This document shows positions 18,720 through 28,482 of a stretch of DNA of 64,000 bases, piece after piece. The DNA lies in the NCBI GenBank assembly GCA_944324835.1, contig CALUXV010000001.1, positions 62,001 to 126,000 of the forward strand. The letters are read 5' to 3'. The DNA comes from Candidatus Gastranaerophilales bacterium. GTDB lineage: Bacteria; Cyanobacteriota; Vampirovibrionia; Gastranaerophilales; Gastranaerophilaceae. The notes beneath the pieces are model-generated. The model searched no databases. It saw only the letters and a program-made list of their open reading frames with translations, and was not told the DNA's origin. Made by a program: the position numbers and the translations under genes. Position 1 is the stretch's first letter. Each line of letters starts with the position of its first letter.

Positions 18720-21200
18720 TTATTCTCTGAATGATAATTCTGCAAATGTTTTTTTCAATAATGAACGAACGTTAGCCATTTGTTCTTCGATGGTTTCATC
18801 TGTTAGGGTTGAATTTGCATCCAACATTTTTATTCTGCACGCAATACTCTTGAATCCATCTTGGACGTGTTCTCCTTGATAGATATCAAAAACATCACAG
18901 CCATTGAATAAGTTATTATTAACACCCTTTTTAATTGTTTTTTCTAATTCCGCATAAGATACACTATTTGGAATAATCATTGCAATATCTCTTTGTACTT
19001 CAGGGAACTGCGGAAGTTTTTTATAACGGGTAACTGATTCATTGATATTTGCAAATACCATATCTAAATCTACTTTGAAAAGATATGCATCCTGTTTCAT
19101 TTTTAATTTATCACGTAGTTCCGGATTTATCTGTCCGTAATATCCGATAACTTCAGGATGTTTACCCAATAATAACATTACTGCAGTTCTATAAGGGTGT
19201 AATGCTTTATGAGTATCAGCAAGAGGAGATTCTGCAAGAGTTGCAAGTTTAATTCTCTTTGCCAGTCCCAATTCTTCCATCAAGCTGTCAACAATACCTT
19301 TTACTGTATAGAAATCAACTTCTCCTGTTGACTGCCATTTTGAGTTTTCTTTTACACCTGTTATTATACCTTCCAACACTTGAGTTTCTTTTACGCCTGC
19401 ATCTTTTTCATTCGCTTCGCCGACTTTATGATAAATTTTGCCGAGTTCATAACCCCAGAAAACTTTTTGTCCGTTATCATAATTATATTTCATACAATTC
19501 AATAAACTTGCAGCCATTGTTTGTCGAAGCATAGTAAATTCTTCACTTGCAGGATACTCAACTTTAACTGCTGTTTCAGGGTTATAAACTATGTCAAACT
19601 GTTTCAATAAAGGTTCACCGATTAATGATGATGTTACAAGTTCATCCAAACCTGATGAAAGCATTAGTTCATGAATTTTTTTCTTAGTTCTTTCTTCCAA
19701 TGTTATAACAGGACTTGAAGTTTTATTCGGAAGTGTCGGTGCAATTTTATCGTAACCGTTGATTCTTGCAATTTCTTCAATTAAATCACATTCTCTTGTT
19801 ACATCATTATAACGGAATGACGGCACTTCAAACTTTGCAGCCAATTCATTCCCGCCGAGTTTTTTAAATCCTAATCTTTCAAGTATTGTTTCACATTTCA
19901 TTGCATCAATACTTAAGCCTAAAACTTTTTGAACCTGAGAAAATCTTAATGTAATATCAACAGGTTCAAGTTTGTTATTTCCTGTTTCAACTATACCTTC
20001 AACTTGAGCGTTTGCATATTCATTCAATAACTGCATTGCACGCATTAAGCCCGGTTTAACAGCTTCTATATCTATACCGTGTTCAAATCTTGCACTAGCA
20101 TCAGAGCGGTAGCCTATGCTTCTTGCACTTTTTCTGGTAGTAGGTGCAGGAAAATAAGCAGCCTCTAATGCAATATTTTTTGTATTGTCATCAATTTCAG
20201 AATTTTCACCGCCGAATACACCTGCGGCACATACACCTTCATTTTCGGTTGCAATAAGAACCGTATCCGTTGTTAATTCTCTTTCAACACCATCCAGAGT
20301 AACCAGTTTTTCACCGTTTTGTGCACGACGGACACAAAGATATCCGTTTAATTTATCTCTATCAAAAGCATGCAGAGGTGTACCGTATTCCAATAATACA
20401 TAATTTGTAATATCTACAACATTATTAATAGGACGCATGCCGGATGCAATAAGACGTTTTTGCATCCAATCAGGAGAAGACTTTATTTCGATACCTGATA
20501 ACAAGCCTATTGAATAATATTTACATACATCATTATCTTTTATTTCAACTTTGAAAGCATCTGTTGAACAATCTCTTGTTTGCTGTAAATAAGAAAATTT
20601 TAAAGGTCTGTCAAATATAGCAGAAAGTTCTCTTGCAACACCGACAACGGATAATTGGTCACCACGGTTTGCAGTCGGTGCAACATCTAATATCATATCT
20701 TTTTCAAAGCCCAAAACATCTTCAACATTTTGACCGATTTGAACATCTGGGAATATACGATTAAGAATTAATATACCATCTTCTTCCTGATAATTTCTCT
20801 CTGCAACACCAAGTTCATCATCAGAACAAAGCATACCTTGAGATTCAACCCCTCTTATAACAGCAGGTGTTAGTGTAAACTGTTCGCCGGTGTGTCTGTC
20901 TAAAACATTACTGCCAACCGATGCATAAGGAATAATCTGCCCTTCTTGAATATTTTGAGCCCCGCAAACAACAGTTTTTAATCCTGAACCGTTATTGATT
21001 GTTACAAGATGAAGTTTATCTGCATTCGGATGGTTATCGATTTTTTCGATTCTGGCAGTTACAATATTCGAAAATTGAGGTTTCAATTCTTCAACAGCCT
21101 CTACTTCCAAACCGCTCATAGTCAATTCATGTGCAATTTGTTCCACAGGAATATCTGATATATCTACTAATTCACATAACCAATTTAATGAAACTTTCAT
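18720..21200 (-). CDS. pheT: phenylalanyl-tRNA synthetase beta subunit
   Basis: 826 residues, full length. An EMAP/tRNA-binding domain (IVTARIEKIDNHPNADKLHLV), B3/4 editing domain (TPLHAFDRDKL, SARSIGYRSDASARFEHGID), B5 domain, catalytic-like core and C-terminal FDX-ACB anticodon-binding domain (FPEVQRDIAMII) are in order. It works as an alpha2-beta2 enzyme with PheS; pheS, usually directly upstream, is not next to it here (the upstream neighbour pgeF is divergent). Confidence 0.97.
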   Translation of the reverse strand: MKVSLNWLCELVDISDIPVEQIAHELTMSGLEVEAVEELKPQFSNIVTARIEKIDNHPNADKLHLVTINNGSGLKTVVCGAQNIQEGQIIPYASVGSNVLDRHTGEQFTLTPAVIRGVESQGMLCSDDELGVAERNYQEEDGILILNRIFPDVQIGQNVEDVLGFEKDMILDVAPTANRGDQLSVVGVARELSAIFDRPLKFSYLQQTRDCSTDAFKVEIKDNDVCKYYSIGLLSGIEIKSSPDWMQKRLIASGMRPINNVVDITNYVLLEYGTPLHAFDRDKLNGYLCVRRAQNGEKLVTLDGVERELTTDTVLIATENEGVCAAGVFGGENSEIDDNTKNIALEAAYFPAPTTRKSARSIGYRSDASARFEHGIDIEAVKPGLMRAMQLLNEYANAQVEGIVETGNNKLEPVDITLRFSQVQKVLGLSIDAMKCETILERLGFKKLGGNELAAKFEVPSFRYNDVTRECDLIEEIARINGYDKIAPTLPNKTSSPVITLEERTKKKIHELMLSSGLDELVTSSLIGEPLLKQFDIVYNPETAVKVEYPASEEFTMLRQTMAASLLNCMKYNYDNGQKVFWGYELGKIYHKVGEANEKDAGVKETQVLEGIITGVKENSKWQSTGEVDFYTVKGIVDSLMEELGLAKRIKLATLAESPLADTHKALHPYRTAVMLLLGKHPEVIGYYGQINPELRDKLKMKQDAYLFKVDLDMVFANINESVTRYKKLPQFPEVQRDIAMIIPNSVSYAELEKTIKKGVNNNLFNGCDVFDIYQGEHVQDGFKSIACRIKMLDANSTLTDETIEEQMANVRSLLKKTFAELSFRE

Positions 21201-21290
21201 ATAAACCCTTTCTTATAATAATTATCCCTTCTCCATTAATTAAATTTTATACCAAAGAAAATACAATGTAAATTTACACCACAAAAAGTA

Positions 21291-21320
21291 TTGTACTTTT
21301 TATCGGATTTATTCTAGGAT
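21291..21320 (+). promoter_or_regulatory. promoter of a leaderless pgeF transcript
   Basis: TTGTAC (21291-21296), 18 bp, TAGGAT (21315-21320), 6 nt, then the ATG at 21327. The -10 could be misread as a ribosome-binding site (AGGAT), so either a leaderless start or a short leader is possible. Confidence 0.4.
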
Positions 21321-21326
21321 GGTTGT

Positions 21327-22088
21327 ATGTTTCATATCAAATTTATAAATAAAAAAAGAGTTATTTATTCAGATATTATTCCTGAAGCAGAACACTTTTT
21401 TACAACAAGAGAGTCCGTTATTCGTTCCAGCGAGCCTGAAATAGAATCTATTGTAAAAGAAAATAAAAAAGATATTTGCAACTATCTTAAAATAGATAAA
21501 GCAATGCTCGTATCGCCAACACAAACACATTCATCAAACATTAGAATTGCGAGCAAAACCCTTGATTCATACCCGAATACAGACGGATTAATTCTGGATA
21601 ATTACAGCCAGGCAGTATATTTAAATTATGCGGACTGCACACCGATTATTCTCTATGACAAAAAACATAATATAGGTGCAGTGCTTCATGCCGGCTGGAG
21701 AGGAACTGCTGGCGAAATCGGACCTAAAGCGATTGAAATTATGAAACAAGAATACTTTACAAATAACGAAGATTTATACGCAGTAATAGGCCCGACAATA
21801 GCCATTTGCTGCTATAACATCGGAGAAGATGTTTATGAAAAACTAAAACAAACTATCTCCAATATGGAACCTTATGAAACATTTGTTTATGAAAAAATAT
21901 ATGTCGATTTGAAAGGTATCAACAAGCAGCAATTAATTGATTTTGGTGTTCCAAGAGAAAATATTGATGTCTGCCCGTATTGTACCAGCTGCAACAATGA
22001 TTTATTTTATTCATACAGAAAAGAAAAAGGCACAACATCAAGACATAGTGCGATATTAAAATTAATACCTCAAAAAGAAGAAATTTAA
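21327..22088 (+). CDS. pgeF: PgeF/YfiH-family polyphenol oxidase-like protein
   Basis: 253 residues. YfiH-family enzymes carry a Cys/His metal site and have been reported as purine nucleoside phosphorylase/adenosine deaminase-like enzymes and as editors of peptidoglycan precursors (PgeF). Signatures are NYADCTPIILYD, VLHAGWRGTAGEIGPKA, AVIGPTIAICCYNIGEDVY, and CPYCTSCNNDLFYSYRKEKGTTSRHSA at the C-terminus. Complete and of family length. Confidence 0.93.
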   Translation: MFHIKFINKKRVIYSDIIPEAEHFFTTRESVIRSSEPEIESIVKENKKDICNYLKIDKAMLVSPTQTHSSNIRIASKTLDSYPNTDGLILDNYSQAVYLNYADCTPIILYDKKHNIGAVLHAGWRGTAGEIGPKAIEIMKQEYFTNNEDLYAVIGPTIAICCYNIGEDVYEKLKQTISNMEPYETFVYEKIYVDLKGINKQQLIDFGVPRENIDVCPYCTSCNNDLFYSYRKEKGTTSRHSAILKLIPQKEEI

Positions 22089-22140
22089 TTAAATATTATA
22101 CAAAATAATATTATCTAAAACTTGTTAAATTATTACTCAT

Positions 22141-23880
22141 TTAACCTAAAATAATCATTTCGCAATTTTTACAATCGAATTGTAATTCATATTTTTTGTT
22201 TCTGTCATCGACAAGGAATAATTTTTCAGGGGATTTACACATATTAAGAGCGTATTTTATGCAGTGTTTTGTCCGCATTAATTCTATTTTATGTGAACAG
22301 CCTGCTTCAAATGCTGGTTCTGTAATTTCGCATCCGCAATGTTTATAAAATTCTTTGGCTGAAGCATTATATACGTTAGCTTTATAATCATCCGAATTTT
22401 TATAATATTTTGTATAATGAAGTTCTTTTTGTTCTTCTTTGTGGTAATTTTTTTGACGTTCTTTAAGGAACTTTTCCAGCAACTCTCGTCTTAATTCGTT
22501 TACAAGTGAGAACGGCAAAAACGGGATTTTGGTATTTAAGTTGATATCATTTACATCAAATATCGTATCGCCTGTTTTTCTCATTTGTGCAATAAAGTTT
22601 TCGTTCATTTTTTCTTGATTTTTGGCCGGTTCACCTTCCGGTAAATTGATTGAAACGTTATTATTATCTTCGTCACCGGTAATAATTGTATTATTTTCAA
22701 CTGTTATATCAATACCTATTTTGCGAACAATTTTAGCCGAATTTAATTTTTTTTCATAGAGTGCATCTTTGTTTCTAAAAACAGGATTCCCTTTTGTTAT
22801 TTCCGGCATTTTGTTCGGGTAAATTTTATTCCCTTCGACTTTATTTACAAGGCAGCCTTCATTCCCAATCAAAAGACCGTCCTGCGGGTAAAGTTTTTTA
22901 TTTGAATCTGTTTCAAAAAAGTTTTTACTGACTTTTATGATTTGTCCTATAAATTCCCCTTTGTAACCATCAAAATTAAAACAGTCTTTTCTTTTATCCA
23001 GGAAATAATCAGTATATCCGCGGTTAAAACTTTTTGTTATATCCGGCTCAAAATCTGTTATAATTTTTCCGGATGAAGTCTTTTCACAGAGTTTATCAAG
23101 TTGTTTTCTATAATATAAAACAACATTTTTTACGTATTCTTTATCTTTCAGCCGTCCTTCTATTTTAAACGACTTAACTCCGATGTTGACCAGTTCTTCT
23201 AAATATTTTGAAGTATTAAAATCTTTCAAAGATAAAAGCGGTTTATTTTTTATAATGATATTACCTTTATCATCAATAAGAGAGTAGTTTTTACGGCAAG
23301 GCTGCGCACATTCTCCTCTGTTTGCGGAACGTCCGCCTATAGATTGACTTAAGTAGCATTGGCCGCTATAGGATACACATAATGCCCCGTGAATAAAGCA
23401 TTCGAGTTCGATATTGGTATTATTCTTGATTTCTTGTATTTGTTTAAGTGATAATTCTCTTGCAAGAACAACACGTGGAATACCTAGTTTTTCAAAGAAT
23501 TTAACTTTTTCTAAATCCCTGTTATCACATTGTGTGCTGATATGTAAGGGGATTGGCGGTATTTCTTTATCAATAGAGAGTTTTAAAATTCCCATATCCT
23601 GTACGATTAGAGCATCGACTCCAATGGAATATAGTTGTTGTATGAGAGTTTTAACTTCTTCAAGTTCAATATCAGTAACAATAGTGTTTACTGTGACGTA
23701 TATTTTTACATAGAATTTATGAGCATATTCTACGAGTTCTTTTAAATCATCAAGAGAATTTCCTGCTTTATATCTTGCACCGAAAGAAGGTCCGCCAATA
23801 TATACTGCATCGGCACCGCAGTCGATGGCAATCTTTGCCGTTTCTAAATCTTTTGCAGGTGCCAGCAGTTCTGTTTTCAT
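22141..23880 (-). CDS. peptidase U32 family protein (RlhA/YhbU-like)
   Basis: 579 residues. U32 proteins are [4Fe-4S]-containing factors in RNA modification (RlhA: 23S rRNA C2501 hydroxylation; TrhP: tRNA U34 hydroxylation) rather than proven proteases. Visible: MKTELLAPAKDLETAKIAIDCGADAVYIGG, CFIHGALCVSYSGQCYLSQSIGGRSANRGECAQPCRKNY (the core Cys cluster) and SFKIEGRLKDKEYV. The C-terminal part holds further Cys (CGCEITEPAFEAGCSHKIELMRTKHCIKYALNMC). Which RNA it modifies cannot be decided here. Confidence 0.9.
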   Translation of the reverse strand: MKTELLAPAKDLETAKIAIDCGADAVYIGGPSFGARYKAGNSLDDLKELVEYAHKFYVKIYVTVNTIVTDIELEEVKTLIQQLYSIGVDALIVQDMGILKLSIDKEIPPIPLHISTQCDNRDLEKVKFFEKLGIPRVVLARELSLKQIQEIKNNTNIELECFIHGALCVSYSGQCYLSQSIGGRSANRGECAQPCRKNYSLIDDKGNIIIKNKPLLSLKDFNTSKYLEELVNIGVKSFKIEGRLKDKEYVKNVVLYYRKQLDKLCEKTSSGKIITDFEPDITKSFNRGYTDYFLDKRKDCFNFDGYKGEFIGQIIKVSKNFFETDSNKKLYPQDGLLIGNEGCLVNKVEGNKIYPNKMPEITKGNPVFRNKDALYEKKLNSAKIVRKIGIDITVENNTIITGDEDNNNVSINLPEGEPAKNQEKMNENFIAQMRKTGDTIFDVNDINLNTKIPFLPFSLVNELRRELLEKFLKERQKNYHKEEQKELHYTKYYKNSDDYKANVYNASAKEFYKHCGCEITEPAFEAGCSHKIELMRTKHCIKYALNMCKSPEKLFLVDDRNKKYELQFDCKNCEMIILG

Positions 23881-23910
23881 AAATTCCTCAATATAAACTT
23901 ACACAAAACC

Positions 23911-24879
23911 TTACACGGCAGGTGTTGTTTCAAGTTGTTTAGGAGTATTTGCTCCTTTGTCTTTCCAGATATCTATAAGTACTGAACAGAAGAATATACT
24001 TGAATATGTTCCGACTGTTATACCTAAAATCATCGCAAGAACGAAGTTTTTAGTTGTAACTCCGCCGAAGAAATACAAGGCAAACAATGTGATTAATGTT
24101 GTTAATGATGTATTAATACTTCTTGCAAGTGTTTGATTAATACTGTAATTAATAATTTCACTGAATGTCATTTTCTTAGCATAGTATCTTAAGTTTTCTC
24201 TGATTCTGTCAAATACAACGATTGTATCGTGAACAGAGAAACCTATTACGGTCAGAACGGCAGTTACAAATAACGCATCAATTTCTGTCCCGTATAATAT
24301 TCCCATTAATGCAAATACCCCGCATACAAAAAGTACGTCGTGAACAAGTCCTAATATTGCTGCAAGTGCATAATCAAATTGGAATCTTATTGTTAAATAG
24401 CAAATGATACCTAATAATGCTAATCCTACGGCAAGTAAAGAATTTTTGAACAACTCTTTTCCCATAGTAGGACCTACAGATGCAACTTGTACAAGCTGCG
24501 CATTAGGATAATCTTTTTGTATAACCTGTGTAATTTTTTGCTGAACATTTGATTTACTGTCAATAAATTTTGTTCTGATTGAAATCATTGCTTTCAAATC
24601 AGTTTTATTTTTAGAATTTACATTTACGATTTGAATATACGGATTTTCTACACCGTTTTTTTCAAGGTTAGTTCTGATTTGTGCCATTTCATCATTTGTC
24701 ACATCTTTTTTGACTCCATATTGCAGTGTAGTACCGCCTGTATAATCAATACCAACCTTTAACGGCGTATGTGTCGGTGTTGTTATTGCAGAATATACCA
24801 TTCCTATTAATCCCGGTAAAATAAGCAATGCAGAGAATGCTAAACACCAAAATCTAATCTTTACTATATCAAGTTTCAT
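23911..24879 (-). CDS. secF: protein translocase subunit SecF
   Basis: 322 residues, six membrane helices. SecDF uses the proton gradient to pull exported proteins from the SecYEG channel. Family motifs are GIDYTGGTTLQYGV near the N-terminus, SVGPTMGKELFKNSLLAV and VIGFSVHDTIVVFDRIRENLR, the last carrying the conserved charged residues of TM4. Directly downstream of secD in an operon; secY is elsewhere in the window (61080-62411). Confidence 0.97.
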   Translation of the reverse strand: MKLDIVKIRFWCLAFSALLILPGLIGMVYSAITTPTHTPLKVGIDYTGGTTLQYGVKKDVTNDEMAQIRTNLEKNGVENPYIQIVNVNSKNKTDLKAMISIRTKFIDSKSNVQQKITQVIQKDYPNAQLVQVASVGPTMGKELFKNSLLAVGLALLGIICYLTIRFQFDYALAAILGLVHDVLFVCGVFALMGILYGTEIDALFVTAVLTVIGFSVHDTIVVFDRIRENLRYYAKKMTFSEIINYSINQTLARSINTSLTTLITLFALYFFGGVTTKNFVLAMILGITVGTYSSIFFCSVLIDIWKDKGANTPKQLETTPAV

Positions 24880-24897
24880 AATATATAACCTTTCTTT

Positions 24898-26214
24898 TTA
24901 GTCAATAATTCCAAATTTTGCATTTTCTTTCTTAGATTCAGTTACCTGATATCCTTGTCCGATTTCATTCTTTCTTAATCCGAATAATTCAGGATGTGTA
25001 AGAGTTTTTGTTCCAAATATCAATAACATAAAGTTTTTAGTAACCGTAATTGCAGTAAACATAGATGTAACTACGCCGAGAGCAAGTGTTAATGCAAACC
25101 CTTTTACGATACTTGTACCAAGACAATATAGAATTACGCATGTAATAATTGTTGTCATATTTGAGTCAAAAATACTTGTGAATGCTCTGTCGAAACCTGC
25201 ATTGATTGCCGTAAACAGCGTTCTACCGGCTCTTAGCTCTTCTTTTGTCCGTTCAAATATGAGGATATTCGCATCAACCGCCATCCCGATACTAAGAATG
25301 AAACCTGCGATACCTGCAAGAGTCATTGTAACAGGAATCGTTTTGAATATTGCAAACAAGATAACACCGTATATACAAAGTGCAACGTCTGCAATTAATC
25401 CCGGTAATCTGTAATATCCAATCATAAATAGCATTACAAGTCCAAGACCAATTATACCTGCGACTTTTGATTTTGCGATACTATCAGCACCGAGTGTCGG
25501 GCCGACTGTATTTTCTTCAACAATTTTTGCAGGAACAGGAAGAGCACCTGCGTTCAAGAGGTCTACCATTTTCTTAGCTTCTTCATATTGGAAGCCGCTG
25601 TCTCCGCCTGATATTTGAGCTCTGCCTTCCAAAATTGGTTCTCTGATAACAGGAGCCGATTGCATTTCTCCGTTAAAGAATATAGCCATTGGTTTGCCAA
25701 CCAATGCTCTGGTAAGTTTAGCAAATTTTCTTGTTCCTTCTGCATTGAATTCCAAATCAACAACCCATTGTCCATTTGATGAATTTGTACTCAAACTTGC
25801 CTTTGATAAATCTTTACCCGTTAAGCCGGTTGAAATCCAGTTTTCTGTGTACATATCATTTGCAGACGGCATTGGAGCTTTGAATTCTAATTCTGCAGTG
25901 TCACCAATAAATGCTTTGGCTTGTTCTAAATCTGATACATCAGGGATTTCAACAACAAGTCTGTTTTCCCCCGAACGTTGAACAACAGTTTCTGCAACAC
26001 CAAGTTTGTTCACACGGTTTTCAATTGCAAATAACAAACTATCCATCATATCCGGAGTAATTTTTGCAATTGAACTTGTTGTCTGTGCCTCAAGAACCAA
26101 TCTTGAACCGCCGACAAGATCTAAACCAAGTTTTGTCGGTTTGGTAAAAATTAAAACAATTGATGTTATTACTATTGCAACAATAGCCCAAAACATTATA
26201 ATTCTATTTTTCAT
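24898..26214 (-). CDS. secD: protein translocase subunit SecD
   Basis: 438 residues. Visible: TKLGLDLVGGSRLVLEA (D1 motif), the periplasmic P1 region with VVEIPDVSDLEQAKAFIG, AQISGGDSGFQYEEAKKMVDLLNAGALPVPAKIVEE and GMAVDANILIFERTKEELR with the TM4 Asp. It is 18 nt upstream of secF. The first membrane helix (MFWAIVAIVITSIVLIF) follows directly after the start. Confidence 0.97.
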   Translation of the reverse strand: MKNRIIMFWAIVAIVITSIVLIFTKPTKLGLDLVGGSRLVLEAQTTSSIAKITPDMMDSLLFAIENRVNKLGVAETVVQRSGENRLVVEIPDVSDLEQAKAFIGDTAELEFKAPMPSANDMYTENWISTGLTGKDLSKASLSTNSSNGQWVVDLEFNAEGTRKFAKLTRALVGKPMAIFFNGEMQSAPVIREPILEGRAQISGGDSGFQYEEAKKMVDLLNAGALPVPAKIVEENTVGPTLGADSIAKSKVAGIIGLGLVMLFMIGYYRLPGLIADVALCIYGVILFAIFKTIPVTMTLAGIAGFILSIGMAVDANILIFERTKEELRAGRTLFTAINAGFDRAFTSIFDSNMTTIITCVILYCLGTSIVKGFALTLALGVVTSMFTAITVTKNFMLLIFGTKTLTHPELFGLRKNEIGQGYQVTESKKENAKFGIID

Positions 26215-26283
26215 CTATTTATTTAACTCCCTATTAAAATTTATAATCATTTATTTATACTTATTTTACCAGAAACAATATTA

Positions 26284-27186
26284 TTACAATAATGCCATCA
26301 GGTTAGCCCTGCAAGAGTTAATTGTATACATAAGTTCTGTTTTTTCTTCTACAGTCAAACTGACAAGAGGTTGTCTGACGTAGTCATTTATTAGCCCAAT
26401 TTCTGACAAAGCAGCCTTAACAGGTGTAGGATTAGGTGCCATAAACAGTTTTCTGAATACCGGATACAATTTATTGTGAATATTTCTTGCTTTCACAATA
26501 TTTCCTGACTTAAATTCTTTAATCATCATTTTTATTTCTTTTCCGAAAATATGTGATGCAACAGATATTACCCCGTGTACTCCAAGTGACATCATCGGTA
26601 ATGTAAGACTGTCATCACCGCTTAGAATTGTAAAATCATCAGGTGTATTTATATTCAATTCTGTTATTGTATCCATATCACCATAACTTTGTTTAAGAGC
26701 TGCAATATTATTATATTTTTCAGCCAAAAATTTAACTGTATCAACAGACATATTTACTCCGGTACGTGACGGAATGTTATACATTATAATCGGCAGATTA
26801 ACAGCTTCTGCAATTGCTGAAAAATGTTCTATCATACCTCTTTGAGAAGGTTTGTTGTAATAAGGTACGACACAAAGAACCGCATCTGCTCCTTCTTGTT
26901 CTGCCAGTTTTGACATTTCAACAGCAGTTTTTGTACAGTTAGAACCTGTCCCCATTATCACTTTTGCATTATTCTTGACACCTTTTTTGGCCGCATGAAG
27001 TATTTTTATTTCTTCTTCATGTGTAAGAGTCGGTGATTCTCCCGTTGTTCCAGTAACAACTATAGAGTCAGAGCCATTCTCCGTTAAATATACTGCAAGC
27101 TGTTCGACTTTTGCATAGTCAACATCTCCGTTATTAAGAATTGGTGTAACCATTGCTGTTAGAACTTCCCCGGTGTCAAATCTCAT
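26284..27186 (-). CDS. dapA: 4-hydroxy-tetrahydrodipicolinate synthase
   Basis: First committed enzyme of the diaminopimelate/lysine branch; condenses pyruvate with aspartate semialdehyde through a Schiff-base lysine. 300 residues, normal. Motifs: GTTGESPTLTHEE, VVPYYNKPSQRGMIEHF (catalytic Tyr), YNIPSRTGVNM and IAALKQS (Schiff-base Lys). DAP-type peptidoglycan is thus expected. A lone minus-strand gene after secD with its own GAGG ribosome-binding site. Confidence 0.95.
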   Translation of the reverse strand: MRFDTGEVLTAMVTPILNNGDVDYAKVEQLAVYLTENGSDSIVVTGTTGESPTLTHEEEIKILHAAKKGVKNNAKVIMGTGSNCTKTAVEMSKLAEQEGADAVLCVVPYYNKPSQRGMIEHFSAIAEAVNLPIIMYNIPSRTGVNMSVDTVKFLAEKYNNIAALKQSYGDMDTITELNINTPDDFTILSGDDSLTLPMMSLGVHGVISVASHIFGKEIKMMIKEFKSGNIVKARNIHNKLYPVFRKLFMAPNPTPVKAALSEIGLINDYVRQPLVSLTVEEKTELMYTINSCRANLMALL

Positions 27187-27335
27187 AATTTATACCTCTT
27201 TATTATTATTTTTAAAATAATTATAAAACAAAAAACTAATATGGGATGTAAATAAATATTAACCAAATGAGAAATTAATAACTTTGTGTTATATTAGTAA
27301 AATCTTATTAATTTATCTTGTAGGAGGAATTTTAA

Positions 27336-28133
27336 ATGGAAAAACTAGCGGATATAGGTGTATTTGGCGGTTCAGGTTTTTACAGTTTTTTAGATGATAT
27401 TGAAGAAGTCAAAGTTGAAACACCTTATGGCATGCCAAGTGACAGTTTATTTATAGGGAAAATCGGAGCACACAAAGTAGCATTCATGCCTCGTCATGGC
27501 AGGAGCCATACAATTCCTCCGCATATTTTAAATTATAGAGCAAATGTTTGGGCAATGAAGCATGTCGGATGCGAAAGAGTTATTTCTCCATGTGCCGCAG
27601 GAAGTTTACAAAAACATGTTGAACCTGGCAGCTTTGTTATATGTGATCAATTTGTAGACTGGACAAAAGGCAGACCTTCAACGTTTTTTGACGGTCCTAT
27701 TGTGACACACCCGTCACCGGCTGATTTGTATTGTCCTGAACTTAGACAACTTGCGATAAAAACAGGTAAGGACTTAGGTATAAAAATCCATGAAACAGGT
27801 ACTGTTGTTGTAATTAATGGTCCTCGTTTTTCTACAAAGGCAGAATCAAAATTCTTTACAAATCAAGGGTGGGAAGTTATTAATATGACTGCATTCCCTG
27901 AAGCATATCTTGTTAAAGAATTAGACATGTGCCCATTGAATATATCATTAATTACTGATTATGATGCAGGCCTTGTCGGGGATGTACCGCCTGTATCTCA
28001 TCAGGCTGTTATTGAAGTATTTAATAATAATGTCGCTAATTTGAAAAAATTATTATTTACTATGATAGAAAATATTCCAGTGGAAAGAAATAATTGCGAT
28101 TGTGCTAATACTAAGGCAAAATCCAGAGCATAG
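27336..28133 (+). CDS. mtnP: S-methyl-5'-thioadenosine phosphorylase
   Basis: Phosphorolysis of methylthioadenosine to adenine and methylthioribose-1-phosphate, in methionine salvage. 265 residues. GGSGFYSFLDD (phosphate binding), FMPRHGRSHTIPPHILNYRANVWAMK, INGPRFSTKAES and NMTAFPEAYLVKEL match the MTAP subgroup. A TAGGAGG ribosome-binding site precedes the ATG. The C-terminus is Cys-containing (NNCDCANTK). It leads a short plus-strand run with yggT and the serine hydrolase. Confidence 0.93.
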   Translation: MEKLADIGVFGGSGFYSFLDDIEEVKVETPYGMPSDSLFIGKIGAHKVAFMPRHGRSHTIPPHILNYRANVWAMKHVGCERVISPCAAGSLQKHVEPGSFVICDQFVDWTKGRPSTFFDGPIVTHPSPADLYCPELRQLAIKTGKDLGIKIHETGTVVVINGPRFSTKAESKFFTNQGWEVINMTAFPEAYLVKELDMCPLNISLITDYDAGLVGDVPPVSHQAVIEVFNNNVANLKKLLFTMIENIPVERNNCDCANTKAKSRA

Positions 28134-28144
28134 AGGTTAAGATA

Positions 28145-28411
28145 ATGGTTCAGAATCAAATGTTACTAAAAGCAATAAACGGTTTATTTAATATGTTTTA
28201 CATATTAATTATCCTCAGAATTTTTATGTCCTGGATTCCAAGTATTGATTGGGAACAGCAGCCAATAAAATTTATTCGTGAAGTAACAGACTCTTATTTG
28301 GATATATTTAGAAGGTTCATTCCGCCTTTAGGGGGATTAGACTTTTCTCCGATAATTGCAATTATTGTACTGCAAATAATACAAGGGTTTATTACTATGA
28401 TTATATCTTAA
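28145..28411 (+). CDS. yggT: YggT family membrane protein
   Basis: 88 residues, a single-repeat YggT protein (the E. coli protein has two repeats; the short form is usual in cyanobacteria, where it is linked to nucleoid and chloroplast division). Two membrane helices flank the signature RIFMSWIPSIDWEQQPIKFIREVTDSYLDIFRRFIPPLGGLDFSPIIA. It starts 11 nt after mtnP. Confidence 0.9.
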   Translation: MVQNQMLLKAINGLFNMFYILIILRIFMSWIPSIDWEQQPIKFIREVTDSYLDIFRRFIPPLGGLDFSPIIAIIVLQIIQGFITMIIS

Positions 28412-28482
28412 TAAGATATAATTTATTCAGGGGATTAGAAAGTAGAAAAACATGTGTTAATCTATTATAAGACTGGAGGAAT